From contig NZ_JABJWY010000016.1 in the NCBI RefSeq assembly GCF_013167215.1, positions 186,134-250,133 of the forward strand: a DNA stretch of 64,000 nt. Reading direction: 5' to 3'. A program made the translations under genes and the position numbers. Of this stretch, positions 9,273 through 17,542 are shown piece after piece; positions within the stretch are counted from its first letter, which is position 1; every line of letters starts with the position of its first letter. The notes below the pieces were generated by a model. It was not told the DNA's origin. It saw only the letters and a list, made by a program, of their open reading frames with translations, and ran no database searches. The stretch is from Sphingobacterium prati (lineage in GTDB: Bacteria; Bacteroidota; Bacteroidia; Sphingobacteriales; Sphingobacteriaceae).

Positions 9273-9794
9273 ATGGTAATACGTTTTTTTGTTTGTGTTT
9301 CTCTTATATTAAGTACAATTTGTTGTTTCGGACAAATAAATGTGGATAAAATGCGGGCTGATTATGCCGTCGCGGTTAAAGACAAAAAACTTTGTGAAGC
9401 CAATCTAAGGACCTTGGAAGCAGCGGCGAATACGGCGACTGAAAAAGGGTATCTTGCCGCTTATACGATCCTTTGGGCAAAGCACATGGGAAATCCCTTT
9501 TCGAAGTTGGGCCAATTTAAAAAAGGGAAAAAACTATTGGAATCGGTTATCATAAAATATCCTGATAATATTGATTTACGTTTTATTCGCTGGAGTGTAC
9601 AAACACATGCACCATCTTTTTTGAATTATAGTAAAGACCGATTACGGGATAAAGAGTTTTTGGTACATAATCTATACAAGCTGCCTAATCCAGAAGCTAG
9701 AAAAATAATCTATATCTACCTGAAAGATGCAAATAGCTATCTCAAGGGGGAGCATATATTCTCCCAAGCAGAACTTACCGAACTTTCCAAATAG
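9273..9794 (+). CDS. Hypothetical secreted protein
   Basis: The 173-residue protein has a clear signal peptide (FFVCVSLILSTICCFGQ) followed by an all-helical, TPR-like mature part (AYTILWAKHM, LLESVIIKYPDNIDLRFIRW). The phrase spacing suggests a small helical-repeat protein of the periplasm or outer membrane. The family is not recognised. It is a single gene with no operon partner and ends 12 bp before the end of a broken minus-strand gene. Confidence 0.7.
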   Translation: MVIRFFVCVSLILSTICCFGQINVDKMRADYAVAVKDKKLCEANLRTLEAAANTATEKGYLAAYTILWAKHMGNPFSKLGQFKKGKKLLESVIIKYPDNIDLRFIRWSVQTHAPSFLNYSKDRLRDKEFLVHNLYKLPNPEARKIIYIYLKDANSYLKGEHIFSQAELTELSK

Positions 9795-9805
9795 GCTGAT
9801 ATAAG

Positions 9806-10134
9806 TTAATGCAGGTATTTGGTGCGAATGGCTATGATGCCAAAGGTTATCATGATGATGCTTATGATGGAAAAAACAGCATATACAACCGTAAAACCAT
9901 CACTTATGCCGATATCTTCCTCATAATATACGTCCATATGAGTAGGTGCTTTTTTTGGATTAATACTACTTAAATCCTTCACTAGGCGAACTTGTTTTTT
10001 ACACTGTCTATCCCAATGACATCGGCTTTAATTTTGCTGCCAAAGAGCATCAATCTGCTGTCTTTGGATAGCCTGTATGCGAGAAATAAACCTAGCAAGA
10101 GCAAAATAACACCGAAAGTTCTTATGATGATCAT
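9806..10134 (-). pseudogene. Small two-TM membrane protein gene broken by a one-base frameshift
   Basis: From the ATG at 10134 the frame encodes an N-terminal TM helix (FGVILLLLGLFLAYRLSK) and GSKIKADVIGIDSV, then hits TAG at 9982-9984. Adding one A to the A6 run (T6 on the plus strand, 9995-10000) restores the frame. It then continues QVRLVKDLSSINPKK and a second TM helix (VVYAVFSIISIIMITFG) and stops at 9806. The joined protein would have about 109 residues with two TM helices. The gene is too short and split to show up as one long frame. The cause could be true inactivation, slippage-based switching, or a sequencing error in the homopolymer. Confidence 0.6.
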
Positions 10135-10485
10135 GTTTAAGAATTAAAGGATAACATTATACTTAGTAATTAGACAAATATAGCTTTTGTAGCTTCTTTC
10201 TACCAGCTGATATGGAATTTTAATCAGATACGAATTTTATTGTCTTATGCTAAGAGCATATAACGATGTTAAGATTATTTTTGTACCAATAGCGTGGGAG
10301 ATTGGTATTTGCTGTCGGAAAACGGTGATTGGAAACAATTTATTACACTTAAATTAGAAAAGCATTAAAGTAAAGATTCCATGCAGAGCATTTTCCCAGA
10401 ATCTTTAAATCCTGCCCTATGCCAAGATTTTTGTAATCCATAATGCGCAATTTTGTGTTATCAATAGCAATTAAAAATTTAAAAG
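10135..10485. other. Intergenic stretch, one small coding-like tail
   Basis: Mostly AT-rich spacer. Near 10289-10369 a plus-strand frame reads SVGDWYLLSENGDWKQ and ends in TAA, which resembles the C-terminal tail of a lost gene. It has no start codon and no recognisable family. Nothing else is seen. Confidence 0.3.
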
Positions 10486-10890
10486 ATGAAACAGGTATTT
10501 ATTAATCTCGCCGTGGCAGATGTAAACAGATCAATGGATTTCTATAGTCAATTGGGTTTTGAATTAAATCTACAATTTTGTGATGATGATGCCAAATGTA
10601 TGGTTTGGAGTGAGCATATTTTTGTAATGATCATGACCCATGATAAGTTTAAATCCTTTACGAATAAGCCGATAGCTGATACAAAAACTCATATCGCTGG
10701 GCTGTTTGCTCTCTCCGTGGAGAGCCTGGATCGGGTAAATGAAATTGTTGATAAAGGGCTGGCGGCGGGAGGAATAGAGCCAATGCCAATGATGGATCAT
10801 GGTTTTATGCAGTTAAGAAAGGTGGAAGACTATGATGGCCATACCTGGGAGATATTTTATATGGACATGAGTAAATTCCCAAGTACTTAA
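10486..10890 (+). CDS. VOC (glyoxalase/bleomycin-resistance fold) family protein
   Basis: The 134-residue protein has the paired beta-alpha-beta-beta-beta modules of the VOC superfamily. It starts with VFINLAVADVNRSMDFYSQL, has a middle strand MVWSEHIFVMIMTH, and ends with the typical DYDGHTWEIFYMD. The ATG at 10486 is preceded by AT-rich sequence without an SD site, as usual in this phylum. VOC proteins of this size are dimeric metalloenzymes or antibiotic-binding proteins; function cannot be assigned from sequence alone. It stands alone, convergent with the HPP gene. Confidence 0.88.
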   Translation: MKQVFINLAVADVNRSMDFYSQLGFELNLQFCDDDAKCMVWSEHIFVMIMTHDKFKSFTNKPIADTKTHIAGLFALSVESLDRVNEIVDKGLAAGGIEPMPMMDHGFMQLRKVEDYDGHTWEIFYMDMSKFPST

Positions 10891-10911
10891 CATCGCTTAT
10901 AATAAAGTAGA

Positions 10912-11526
10912 TTATGACTCCCCGTTGGTTCGTCCAAATCGTGATCTTAAATGCTGCCGACGTGAACGACGCAAACGTGATCTCTTAACTGGATAGTGCC
11001 GATTTTTAGTGATATTATTAAAAATAAGCGCTACTGCGAATAGAATCAGGCATCCGGAAAGCACAGGACTCAAAACATACCAATACCCTAACGAGGAAAT
11101 TTTGGTTCCGCTGCTTACAGCGATTAGTGCTGTTGCTCCTCCCGGCGGATGTAATGTACGTGTATGTTGCATGCACACAATGGATAAGGCCACAGCAAGG
11201 GGAGCGGTAAGCCAGATGATATCTGGAAGCAATTGTGCTACGGTAACTCCAGCTATAGCTGAAACAAAATGACCTCCGATTAAATTTCGGGGTTGTGCAA
11301 GTGGACTCTGTATGGCACCGTATACCAAGACCGATGAAGCGCCAAATGACCCGATCAAGAAAATATTTTCTAATTGCGGAAAATGGAACGATTGAATAAA
11401 AGCGATGATAAATATGCCCACAAAAGCTCCGATGAAAGACCAGAAATGTTCCCAGGGATCTATTAATGTCTCCCGATAAAAAACATACCTATAAATGCGG
11501 AGTTGTCGATGAAGTTGATTTTTCAT
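10912..11526 (-). CDS. HPP family integral membrane protein
   Basis: The protein of about 204 residues has four predicted TM helices and the diagnostic motif HTRTLHPPGGATALIA that names the family, plus GSFGASSVLVYGA and PRNLIGGH. The C-terminus is strongly basic (SRLRRSRRQHLRSRFGR). The ATG at 11526 (MKNQLHRQLRIYRY) is preferred over the upstream codon at 11541. Some HPP proteins transport nitrite in chloroplasts and cyanobacteria; the role in Bacteroidota is not settled. Confidence 0.9.
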   Translation of the reverse strand: MKNQLHRQLRIYRYVFYRETLIDPWEHFWSFIGAFVGIFIIAFIQSFHFPQLENIFLIGSFGASSVLVYGAIQSPLAQPRNLIGGHFVSAIAGVTVAQLLPDIIWLTAPLAVALSIVCMQHTRTLHPPGGATALIAVSSGTKISSLGYWYVLSPVLSGCLILFAVALIFNNITKNRHYPVKRSRLRRSRRQHLRSRFGRTNGES

Positions 11527-11541
11527 TTTTGATCTGTACAA

Positions 11542-12333
11542 AAATAGTGAATTTTAACAACTCGTTTTTATATCTTTTATATTAATCCTAGCGGTATTTA
11601 TAACTTAATATTGGTTATTAAAATTTTCTGTTTTCTATTTTGACGAACTTATTGAGCGAACAATTTAAAGTATCTTATGGGATCGGGTCAGTCTTAAGCC
11701 TAATTTCAAGTACTGCAAAGGCATCAGACTGTTGCGCAGGTTTAATTGTCAAATGCATAATCAGTATTTTCTATTCGTTGGTTAAATTATCTGCTTTCTC
11801 TTTAGGTGCTGTAATTATAGAGCTCTTAATGGTCGGTAAAATAGAACGAATATGTATTGATTTCTCCTGAATATGAATTGCTAAATTATTATTTTAATAA
11901 CGGATCAAATTTTCACGTGTCTAGTAATATTATAATCATTACTGTCAAAAAGGTGTTGCAGTTTTATTGGCATCTGCCTTTCGGGCCGTGATCTCCATTG
12001 CTATTTATCGATATATACTTATTTGAATAAAGGCATATGAGCTGTATTTTTTATAGTCATGTGCTAATAATTTTTTCATATATCTTATTGATCTCTTAGG
12101 CGAATTAATTGTATATTTACAACTGTGAACCGGGGCCTAAACCCTCGTTTTAGGAGTCAAGATTAGCCATTTTGCTAAAAAAATTAAAAAGTCATTCTGA
12201 TAGAGGTTGGGAAGTCCGACTTATAAATGAGTATGAGCTTGTCAGATTTTGATAGCGCCGCATTTGTTATTACGTTCTATTGGGAATAACTTGTTATTAT
12301 TAGCCATTTACACAAAAAATTGACCTTTTGAGA
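11542..12333. other. Long intergenic region
   Basis: About 790 bp of AT-rich sequence without an intact gene. It contains the GNAT-like remnant at 11675-11758 and a short hairpin CCTAAA / TTTAGG near 12134-12152. A 76-codon plus-strand frame at 11640 is antisense to the remnant and is not supported as a gene. Confidence 0.5.
11675..11758 (-). pseudogene. N-terminal remnant resembling a GNAT acetyltransferase
   Basis: From an ATG at 11758 the minus strand encodes LTIKPAQQSDAFAVLEIR and stops after 27 codons. The pattern of a strand, then P-x-x-x-D, then an alpha helix is the usual first beta-alpha unit of GNAT acetyltransferases. The rest of the enzyme (acetyl-CoA loop) is absent. It is short, so the assignment is tentative. 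Confidence 0.3.
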
Positions 12334-14094
12334 ATGAAAATTTATTTGCTTTCGCTGTTTTTCCTAGTTATACTGATCATTAAAAATACGAATATAGTTG
12401 TTGGGCAATCTATAGAAGAAATAGCGCGTATTGAAGATCCCCTTCGTCAGTTGGAAGCTGTGCTACAACTTCCTGTCAATTTTGGGAAGGATACCGTAAC
12501 ATTAAAAAAGTCATTGCAGCCTGTATTAGAAATTGCTAACGAGAAAGATAGCTTTGTATTGAAATGGGGATACTACATGCGTATGGCAGATGGATATTCC
12601 ATAGCGTTTGACCGAACGAATGGTATTTCTGAACAATATTATCAACTTGCGGAACAATTGCTTCAAAAGCACTATAATATTGAATTGGAAATGATAGGCT
12701 ATGCACGGCAGGGGTACTATAATTATGTTTACCGGAAGGTAAAGGAGGCATTCCCATTCTTTTTACGGGCAAATGATTTAAAATCTAAAATTGATATCCG
12801 AAAGATACCATTGGTTGTTAAGCATTACCAATTTATTGCTAATTTTTATGGTTACATTGGGGACCATGGTAGTGCCGTTAATTATCTACAGGAAGCGTTG
12901 CCTTTTTCGAAAGCAGTCTCTAGAGAACGTGTAGATTTAACGAATGCTGTCGCCGTTTACTTATCAAGGGACTCACTCAATCATCAAGCATTAATTTACC
13001 TGAATCGAGCGATGGAAGAGGCCAAATTGGCCAAAGATTCGGTATGGATTGGTATTATTTCCGGCAATCTAGCTGATCAGGCATGGAAGGCAGGAGATAA
13101 ACAAAGGGCAATTGCTCTTGTTCAAAAAAATATTGATCTTTCTATGCGATATAATGAACACAAGGATGCGATGCGGGCAAATCTCACTTTGGCAAGCTGG
13201 TATCTTGTTCTTAAGGAATGGGAGTTGGCTAAGCAGCATGTTGTATCTGGAATCAATTTGATGGAAGAAAAGCCTTATTTCTTGAAATATAAGATGGATG
13301 CATCAAAATTGCTAGCAGATATCGCCCATGGATTGAATCAAAAGGAGGAAGAACTCAAGCAGTTACATGTTTATCTGACACTGAAAGACTCATTAGAAAA
13401 AAGAATAAACGATAAAGAAATACAAAAGATTATGTGGCAACGGGAGACAGAGCGATATAATCGAACTATTCAATCTACGGAAGAAAAAAGACTTCACAGC
13501 AAACGCATATATCAATTTATAGGTATTTCCTTGGTTTTAGTTTTCACGATCATATTGCTTCTAATCAATAAATCAAAAACAAAGATAAAAATGAGGAATA
13601 CCCTTTTGGAGAAGGACCAGCTCACACTCGCGTACGAAAAACAATTACTTGATCAAGAACTTGTGATTTTAAAGGATTCCCTAGGCGAATTTACCGATAC
13701 GATTAAGCAAAATGATACCACAATTCAACAGCTTAGGCAAGAAATTGTTAAAGTATCCGAGCAGAATCCAGCTTATATGGCTCAGGTATCTGATAGCTTA
13801 AATGCCATGTTGCAAACGCATATTATGACGGACGAACGATGGCTGAAATTCAAACATGTTTTTGATAAGGTCTATCCGGGATATCTATCACAAATGAAGA
13901 AAAACTACTCAAAAATAACAGATAATGATTTACGTATACTTGCTCTTCAAAAGTTAGATCTAAACAACAGCAGCATGAGTGAACTTCTTTGCGTGTCAAT
14001 GGAAGCTATCAAAAAGGCGAAACAACGTCTAAAGAAAAAAATGGAATCACAAGATCAGGAGTCAATCTCTGCTGACCGCACTATTTCACGTTGA
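12334..14094 (+). CDS. TPR-containing membrane-bound transcriptional regulator (helix-turn-helix C-terminus)
   Basis: The protein of about 586 residues has an N-terminal signal/anchor (YLLSLFFLVILIIKN), TPR-like repeats from about 60 to 350 (for example HGSAVNYLQEALPFSKA), a TM helix near 393-413 (FIGISLVLVFTIILLLIN), a coiled coil, and a C-terminal domain. That domain has ITDNDLRILALQKLDLNN and LLCVSMEAIKKAKQRLKKK, the HTH module common in Bacteroidota TPR regulators. It would sense at the envelope and bind DNA from the membrane. The ATG at 12334 is chosen over the TTG at 12328. It is a single gene; the targets are unknown. Confidence 0.82.
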   Translation: MKIYLLSLFFLVILIIKNTNIVVGQSIEEIARIEDPLRQLEAVLQLPVNFGKDTVTLKKSLQPVLEIANEKDSFVLKWGYYMRMADGYSIAFDRTNGISEQYYQLAEQLLQKHYNIELEMIGYARQGYYNYVYRKVKEAFPFFLRANDLKSKIDIRKIPLVVKHYQFIANFYGYIGDHGSAVNYLQEALPFSKAVSRERVDLTNAVAVYLSRDSLNHQALIYLNRAMEEAKLAKDSVWIGIISGNLADQAWKAGDKQRAIALVQKNIDLSMRYNEHKDAMRANLTLASWYLVLKEWELAKQHVVSGINLMEEKPYFLKYKMDASKLLADIAHGLNQKEEELKQLHVYLTLKDSLEKRINDKEIQKIMWQRETERYNRTIQSTEEKRLHSKRIYQFIGISLVLVFTIILLLINKSKTKIKMRNTLLEKDQLTLAYEKQLLDQELVILKDSLGEFTDTIKQNDTTIQQLRQEIVKVSEQNPAYMAQVSDSLNAMLQTHIMTDERWLKFKHVFDKVYPGYLSQMKKNYSKITDNDLRILALQKLDLNNSSMSELLCVSMEAIKKAKQRLKKKMESQDQESISADRTISR

Positions 14095-14140
14095 TTATCA
14101 TAAATAAAAGGGATAAAAATAACTGTAGCATAAAGGTAGT

Positions 14141-14178
14141 AAACAAGCAAGCTCAGAGAAGAGCTTACTTGTTTATAT
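14141..14178 (+). terminator. Hairpin terminator between convergent genes
   Basis: The sequence AAACAAG-c-AAGCTC pairs with GAGCTT-a-CTTGTTT across an AGAGAA loop, giving a 13-bp stem with one mismatch. It sits between the TPR regulator and the convergent YceI gene. The T tract is weak on both strands. Confidence 0.65.
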
Positions 14179-14214
14179 TTAGTATCCTAGAAAGCTGTGT
14201 TAGCTGTTAGGAGT

Positions 14215-14898
14215 CTATTTGGCATTGTTTGCAGTAACATTAAGTTCAATGTCAACATTCTGTGCGATCATCCAATCTTGTGGATTTCCTTCTGTACCAT
14301 AGGTAAGTCCCCAATCCTGTCTTTGAATCGTAAATTTAGAGTAGAAAATAACTTCGTCACCGTTGAAAGTGATTTTTGCAGGGAATGTTACATTTACTGT
14401 TTTGTCTTTAATTGTCAGATTTCCACTGACGGTATTTGTAGCATCAGCAACAACACTTTTTCCTTGAGCAGCATCAAATGGAGCGACTTTAGTGATTTCA
14501 AACTTAGCTGTCGGGTATTTTGCTGTATCAAAGAAGTCAGCACTTTTCAAATGCGCATCCAAATCTGTAGATTTTTTACCGCCAGCAGTCGTTGGATCAA
14601 CTGAAGCACTATCAGTTACAATCGAATTGATGTCAATTGTAAAAGAACCACCAGTTACCGCATTATTTTCAACTGAAAGTGTGCCCTCGCTTTTTAAAAC
14701 ACCATATCTTGGATTCAAGCCACCTTTGTGGTAACCTGTCCATTTTAATGTGCTTTTGTCTGCGTCTACAGTATAAGTCTGTCCTTTTTGTTCAGTCACT
14801 TCTTGTGCTGATGTTGTCTTAGCTTTGTCGCCACCTGTATTCTGACAAGATGCGAATAACAAAATAAGGGCTAAACCCGAGATTAATTGTTTTTTCAT
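14215..14898 (-). CDS. YceI-family lipoprotein
   Basis: The 227-residue protein has a lipoprotein signal (LALILLFASCQN, Cys18) followed by the YceI lipocalin-like barrel: YTVDADKSTLKWTGYH, GTLSVENNAVTGGSFTID, DLDAHLKSADFFDTAKYPTA and WGLTYGTE. By family knowledge YceI proteins bind isoprenoid-type lipids in the envelope. It is divergent from an HxlR regulator across a 205-bp region with two dyads, so control by that regulator is likely. The start at 14898 is the only sensible one before the signal peptide. Confidence 0.93.
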   Translation of the reverse strand: MKKQLISGLALILLFASCQNTGGDKAKTTSAQEVTEQKGQTYTVDADKSTLKWTGYHKGGLNPRYGVLKSEGTLSVENNAVTGGSFTIDINSIVTDSASVDPTTAGGKKSTDLDAHLKSADFFDTAKYPTAKFEITKVAPFDAAQGKSVVADATNTVSGNLTIKDKTVNVTFPAKITFNGDEVIFYSKFTIQRQDWGLTYGTEGNPQDWMIAQNVDIELNVTANNAK

Positions 14899-14948
14899 TT
14901 TTTAATCGTTTTATTTTTAATATGATGTTTGCACTATTATATCTAATC

Positions 14949-14987
14949 GGCATCAATCATGCCATTTCAATTATCAATACAAAGGTA
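14949..14987 (-). promoter_or_regulatory. YceI promoter -7 box and downstream dyad
   Basis: On the minus strand TACCTTTG (14980-14987) matches the Bacteroidota -7 consensus TAnnTTTG. A dyad GGCAT-N5-ATGCC (14949-14963) lies just downstream, around or after the start of transcription, where a repressor would act. No good -33 TTTG is visible at the usual spacing, so confidence is moderate. Confidence 0.5.
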
Positions 14988-15013
14988 TAGCATAGATAGT
15001 TTATTTTTGGTAT

Positions 15014-15033
15014 TAGTTTCCTTAAAGAAACTA
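15014..15033. promoter_or_regulatory. 20-bp dyad between yceI-like and HxlR genes, candidate operator
   Basis: The sequence TAGTTTC CTTAAA GAAACTA is a 20-bp inverted repeat with 7-bp perfect arms and a near-symmetric centre. It lies between the two divergent promoters, next to the expected -33 region of the YceI gene. HxlR-type dimers bind such dyads; the link to this regulator is inferred from position. Confidence 0.55.
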
Positions 15034-15072
15034 CTTTCCAAAAAGATAGTATGCTGTCATCCTGTAATTCCG

Positions 15073-15094
15073 TATTTTTGTACTATATAAGGAG
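15073..15094 (+). promoter_or_regulatory. Promoter -7 box and Shine-Dalgarno of the HxlR gene
   Basis: TATTTTTG (15073-15080) fits TAnnTTTG. A rare clear Shine-Dalgarno, AAGGAG (15089-15094), sits 9 bases before the ATG at 15104 and fixes that start. The leader is therefore very short. Confidence 0.6.
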
Positions 15095-15103
15095 ATTGGG
15101 TCA

Positions 15104-15487
15104 ATGAAAAAAGAAGCGTTATCAAGTTCATCCAGTGGTTGCAAAACAAGGATACTAGCCATAAAAGATACCATGGAGATTTTGACTGGTAAATGGAAAT
15201 TTCACATAATAGGTTCGTTAATGTTATTTGAGAAGCTGCGTTTTATGGAATTATTGCGCGAGGTTGATGGCATTGGCGCAAAAATGTTGTCCAAAGAGCT
15301 GCAAGATTTGGAAATGAACCATCTTATTAGAAGAACCGTATTGAATACCAAGCCACTGACGGTAGAATATGAACTGACTGATTGTGGGCGTACACTCGGT
15401 CCTATTATCGACGAAATCGCAAAATGGGGGATCACCTATAGAAAGACACTTTATCATAAAAGTGAGACTAGCGAATCGCTTGTGTAG
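15104..15487 (+). CDS. HxlR-family winged-helix transcriptional regulator
   Basis: The 127-residue protein carries the HxlR domain: IKDTMEILTGKWKFHIIGSL, the recognition region RFMELLREVDGIGAKMLSKE, and the wing LTVEYELTDCGRTLGPIIDE. Cys18 precedes the domain and could sense redox or electrophiles as in some family members; that is inference. It is divergent from the YceI lipoprotein gene and probably regulates it and itself through the dyads between them. Confidence 0.92.
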   Translation: MKKEALSSSSSGCKTRILAIKDTMEILTGKWKFHIIGSLMLFEKLRFMELLREVDGIGAKMLSKELQDLEMNHLIRRTVLNTKPLTVEYELTDCGRTLGPIIDEIAKWGITYRKTLYHKSETSESLV

Positions 15488-15714
15488 CCCTTTGATTCTA
15501 GAAGTTTATTATAGCGCAGTAATTTAGTTAGATGATAAGCGAGAAAAAGGACAATAAATTCAGCTCAATTTCTGTCGCAGTATTTTTACTAGCGCTGTGT
15601 TAATTATCTTATTTAATGAATTCATAGCGACGCTTATTCATTGATACTAATCAGGGAAATGAGCAAGAATAAATACTCTCTGTATGTTTGATTTCAGCCT
15701 AAGAAGTATTAAAA

Positions 15715-16092
15715 TTACTTGGCAGAAGAACAACATAGTAGGTCTGCTACCATATTTTCTAAATCTTCAAGGTCGAAAGGCTTTGCTAAATAGTTGTCGG
15801 CTCCCGCTTGTTTGGCTAATTGTTGTATATCGGTATTTGCAGATAGATATATGACAGGAATGTCTCTGAATGTCGGATGCGATTTAAGCAACCGTGTAGC
15901 TTCCATACCTCCAATTTTAGGAATCCAGTTGTCCATTAAAATCAAATCGGGCTGCACCTCTTTAACTTTTTCGAGAATATCGTGAGAAGTCTCCGATACT
16001 TCGACCCGATAACCAATAGTTTCGAGAATGATGGTGCAAACTTCAAGAACATGCTTGTCATCATCCAGCATGAGTATTGTTTTATTTGACAT
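15715..16092 (-). CDS. Single-domain response regulator (CheY-like receiver)
   Basis: The 125-residue protein contains only a receiver domain: acidic cluster MLDDDKH, phospho-acceptor Asp54 in LILMDNWIPKIGG, Ser in IYLSANT and Lys in YLAKPFD. The ATG at 16092 gives the normal receiver start SNKTILML; an upstream start at 16134 would add a hydrophobic leader. There is no output domain and no adjacent kinase, so it is probably a phosphorelay intermediate or a partner of a hybrid kinase elsewhere. Confidence 0.9.
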   Translation of the reverse strand: MSNKTILMLDDDKHVLEVCTIILETIGYRVEVSETSHDILEKVKEVQPDLILMDNWIPKIGGMEATRLLKSHPTFRDIPVIYLSANTDIQQLAKQAGADNYLAKPFDLEDLENMVADLLCCSSAK

Positions 16093-16317
16093 AGTAGCTG
16101 ATAAAAAAGGTAGAGCTAAAATAGATAAAAACAAATACGGTAGAAAGCGGGTAAATACTTATTTTTTTTAGGGTAAAAAATACCCTTTTTGTTAACATAA
16201 ACTACTTTGCTTAGATATAAATTGCTTTTCCATCATTGATAAGATATACTATCTTTATGTGAAAATTGATTTAAATTTTTCGTGTTATATCCAATATATT
16301 GTAAACATTCCTTCCTT

Positions 16318-16624
16318 ATGAAATATCGTTTTACGGTTTTATTACTTGTAATTATGATGATGAGCCAACTGCCTGTGTTTGGAGTTGCGAAGCAAGTATA
16401 TTATCAATTAAAAGATACCATTATGAAACGGATAAACAGGAGGAATGCATTGACCAATATCTCGAACATGCTTATTTACCGGCATTACACAAATTAGGGT
16501 TTGCTCAAGTGGGGTATTCAAAATCACAAAAACAATGAGAGTAGATCGGCTAATTTATGTTTTTTTAAATTCCCCTGATCTTGATCGGTTTGTGACTTTA
16601 GATATGCAGTTCACTGGTATTTAG
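16318..16624 (+). pseudogene. Frameshifted and truncated NIPSNAP-family gene
   Basis: From the ATG at 16318 the frame encodes a signal peptide (FTVLLLVIMMMSQLPVFG) and KQVYYQLK. One A missing at 16410-16413 shifts the frame; the next frame continues RYHYETDKQEECIDQYLEHA and YLPALHKLGFAQVGYSKS. A second missing A at 16528-16532 shifts it again to RLIYVFLNSPDLDRFVTLD before a stop at 16624. The restored order matches the start of secreted Bacteroidota NIPSNAP proteins (about 250 residues), of which only about 100 remain. At least two frameshifts plus loss of the 3' part make this a pseudogene. Confidence 0.75.
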
Positions 16625-16729
16625 CATCTATTGAATCAGCGAGATAAATAAAAAAAGAGATCTTGAAATCCGAATCAATAAACGAGACCTTTATCTGAGG
16701 AAAATTTCATCAAAAAAGGTGTATTAAAA

Positions 16730-17287
16730 CTAATTATTTGTCAGAATATTAATGATGTTTTTTCGATATTCCTGATCTTTTTCCCTTAGCTCAAGAACCC
16801 TGTTTTTTAGGTCAATATTCACATACCATTCTGCATACTTCTCTTTTTCGTTGGTATCGTCGAAGAAAACTTTGGTTTTTACATATTCTTCATCAAAGTA
16901 CTCTGGCTGACCGCTTAGTACAAATGCTGTGGAAACCACAGCCTCACTCATCTTGCAGGAGGCAACCTCTGTTTTGAACAAAGCACTTAGAGCTTTTGTA
17001 AAATTATCACTTAACTCTCCCATAGAATAAAAGTTAATACCTTCACGATAAAATCTTTTTCTGTCAACTTCAGTGTCAACAATTCCTAATTTCATGTCGC
17101 GTCGAAATGAGACTTCTATACCAACAGTTTCTTTTCCCCAGAGACCTTTTGCCTGAACAATATGATTTTGATTTTCATCATTCCAGTTCTTTGTGATGGT
17201 AAGTTTTAGATCAACAAAATCTTGGTCTTCACTGACGTCAATCTGCTTTAGTTTATCCTGTCCTTTTAAGAAATTTAAAAAGCTCAT
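16730..17287 (-). CDS. Hypothetical cytoplasmic protein
   Basis: The 185-residue protein has no signal peptide or TM helix. The composition is charged (KLTITKNWNDENQNHIVQA, YAEWYVNIDLKNRVLELREK) and resembles small conserved Bacteroidota proteins that often occur alone or as immunity-like genes. No catalytic motif is visible and I do not recognise the family. The ATG at 17287 gives SFLNFLKGQDKLKQ. It is downstream of a tail-less spacer that holds a few VOC-like codons near 17331-17426. Confidence 0.65.
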   Translation of the reverse strand: MSFLNFLKGQDKLKQIDVSEDQDFVDLKLTITKNWNDENQNHIVQAKGLWGKETVGIEVSFRRDMKLGIVDTEVDRKRFYREGINFYSMGELSDNFTKALSALFKTEVASCKMSEAVVSTAFVLSGQPEYFDEEYVKTKVFFDDTNEKEKYAEWYVNIDLKNRVLELREKDQEYRKNIINILTNN

Positions 17288-17511
17288 AGTGTATTGTTAA
17301 TATTTCTTTGAGCATGATTTTAACAAATTTGTTTCAGTGTATCTGCTATATGTAGATGGCGCTGTATTTGTAATGATCGTAACTCAGGCTAAGTATAATA
17401 AAGATAGTAAAAGTTTTGATTCAATATAGTGCTCAATGGAAGACGATGTGTTTTTCAATGATAATTATGGGCTGGATGACAAGAAAAAAATAAGTCTTCA
17501 AAAGATGTAAC

Positions 17512-17538
17512 AAAAAAGCCGCCCTATTGCGGGCGGCC
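17512..17538 (-). terminator. Rho-independent terminator of the GH20 gene
   Basis: On the minus strand GGCCGCCC / GGGCGGC with a 6-nt loop is followed by six T. It lies within 31 bp of the stop codon of the hexosaminidase gene. Confidence 0.93.
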
Positions 17539-17542
17539 TTAC

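Noticed and set aside
11640..11870. 76-codon plus-strand frame
   Set aside because: It starts with TTG and is antisense to a better coding-like remnant; no family or promoter.
17331..17426. Possible VOC-domain remnant (YVDGAVFVMIVTQAKYN) upstream of the 16730-17287 gene
   Set aside because: The stretch resembles the middle of the VOC protein at 10486, but it is only about 30 codons long without a start and has no supporting flanks.
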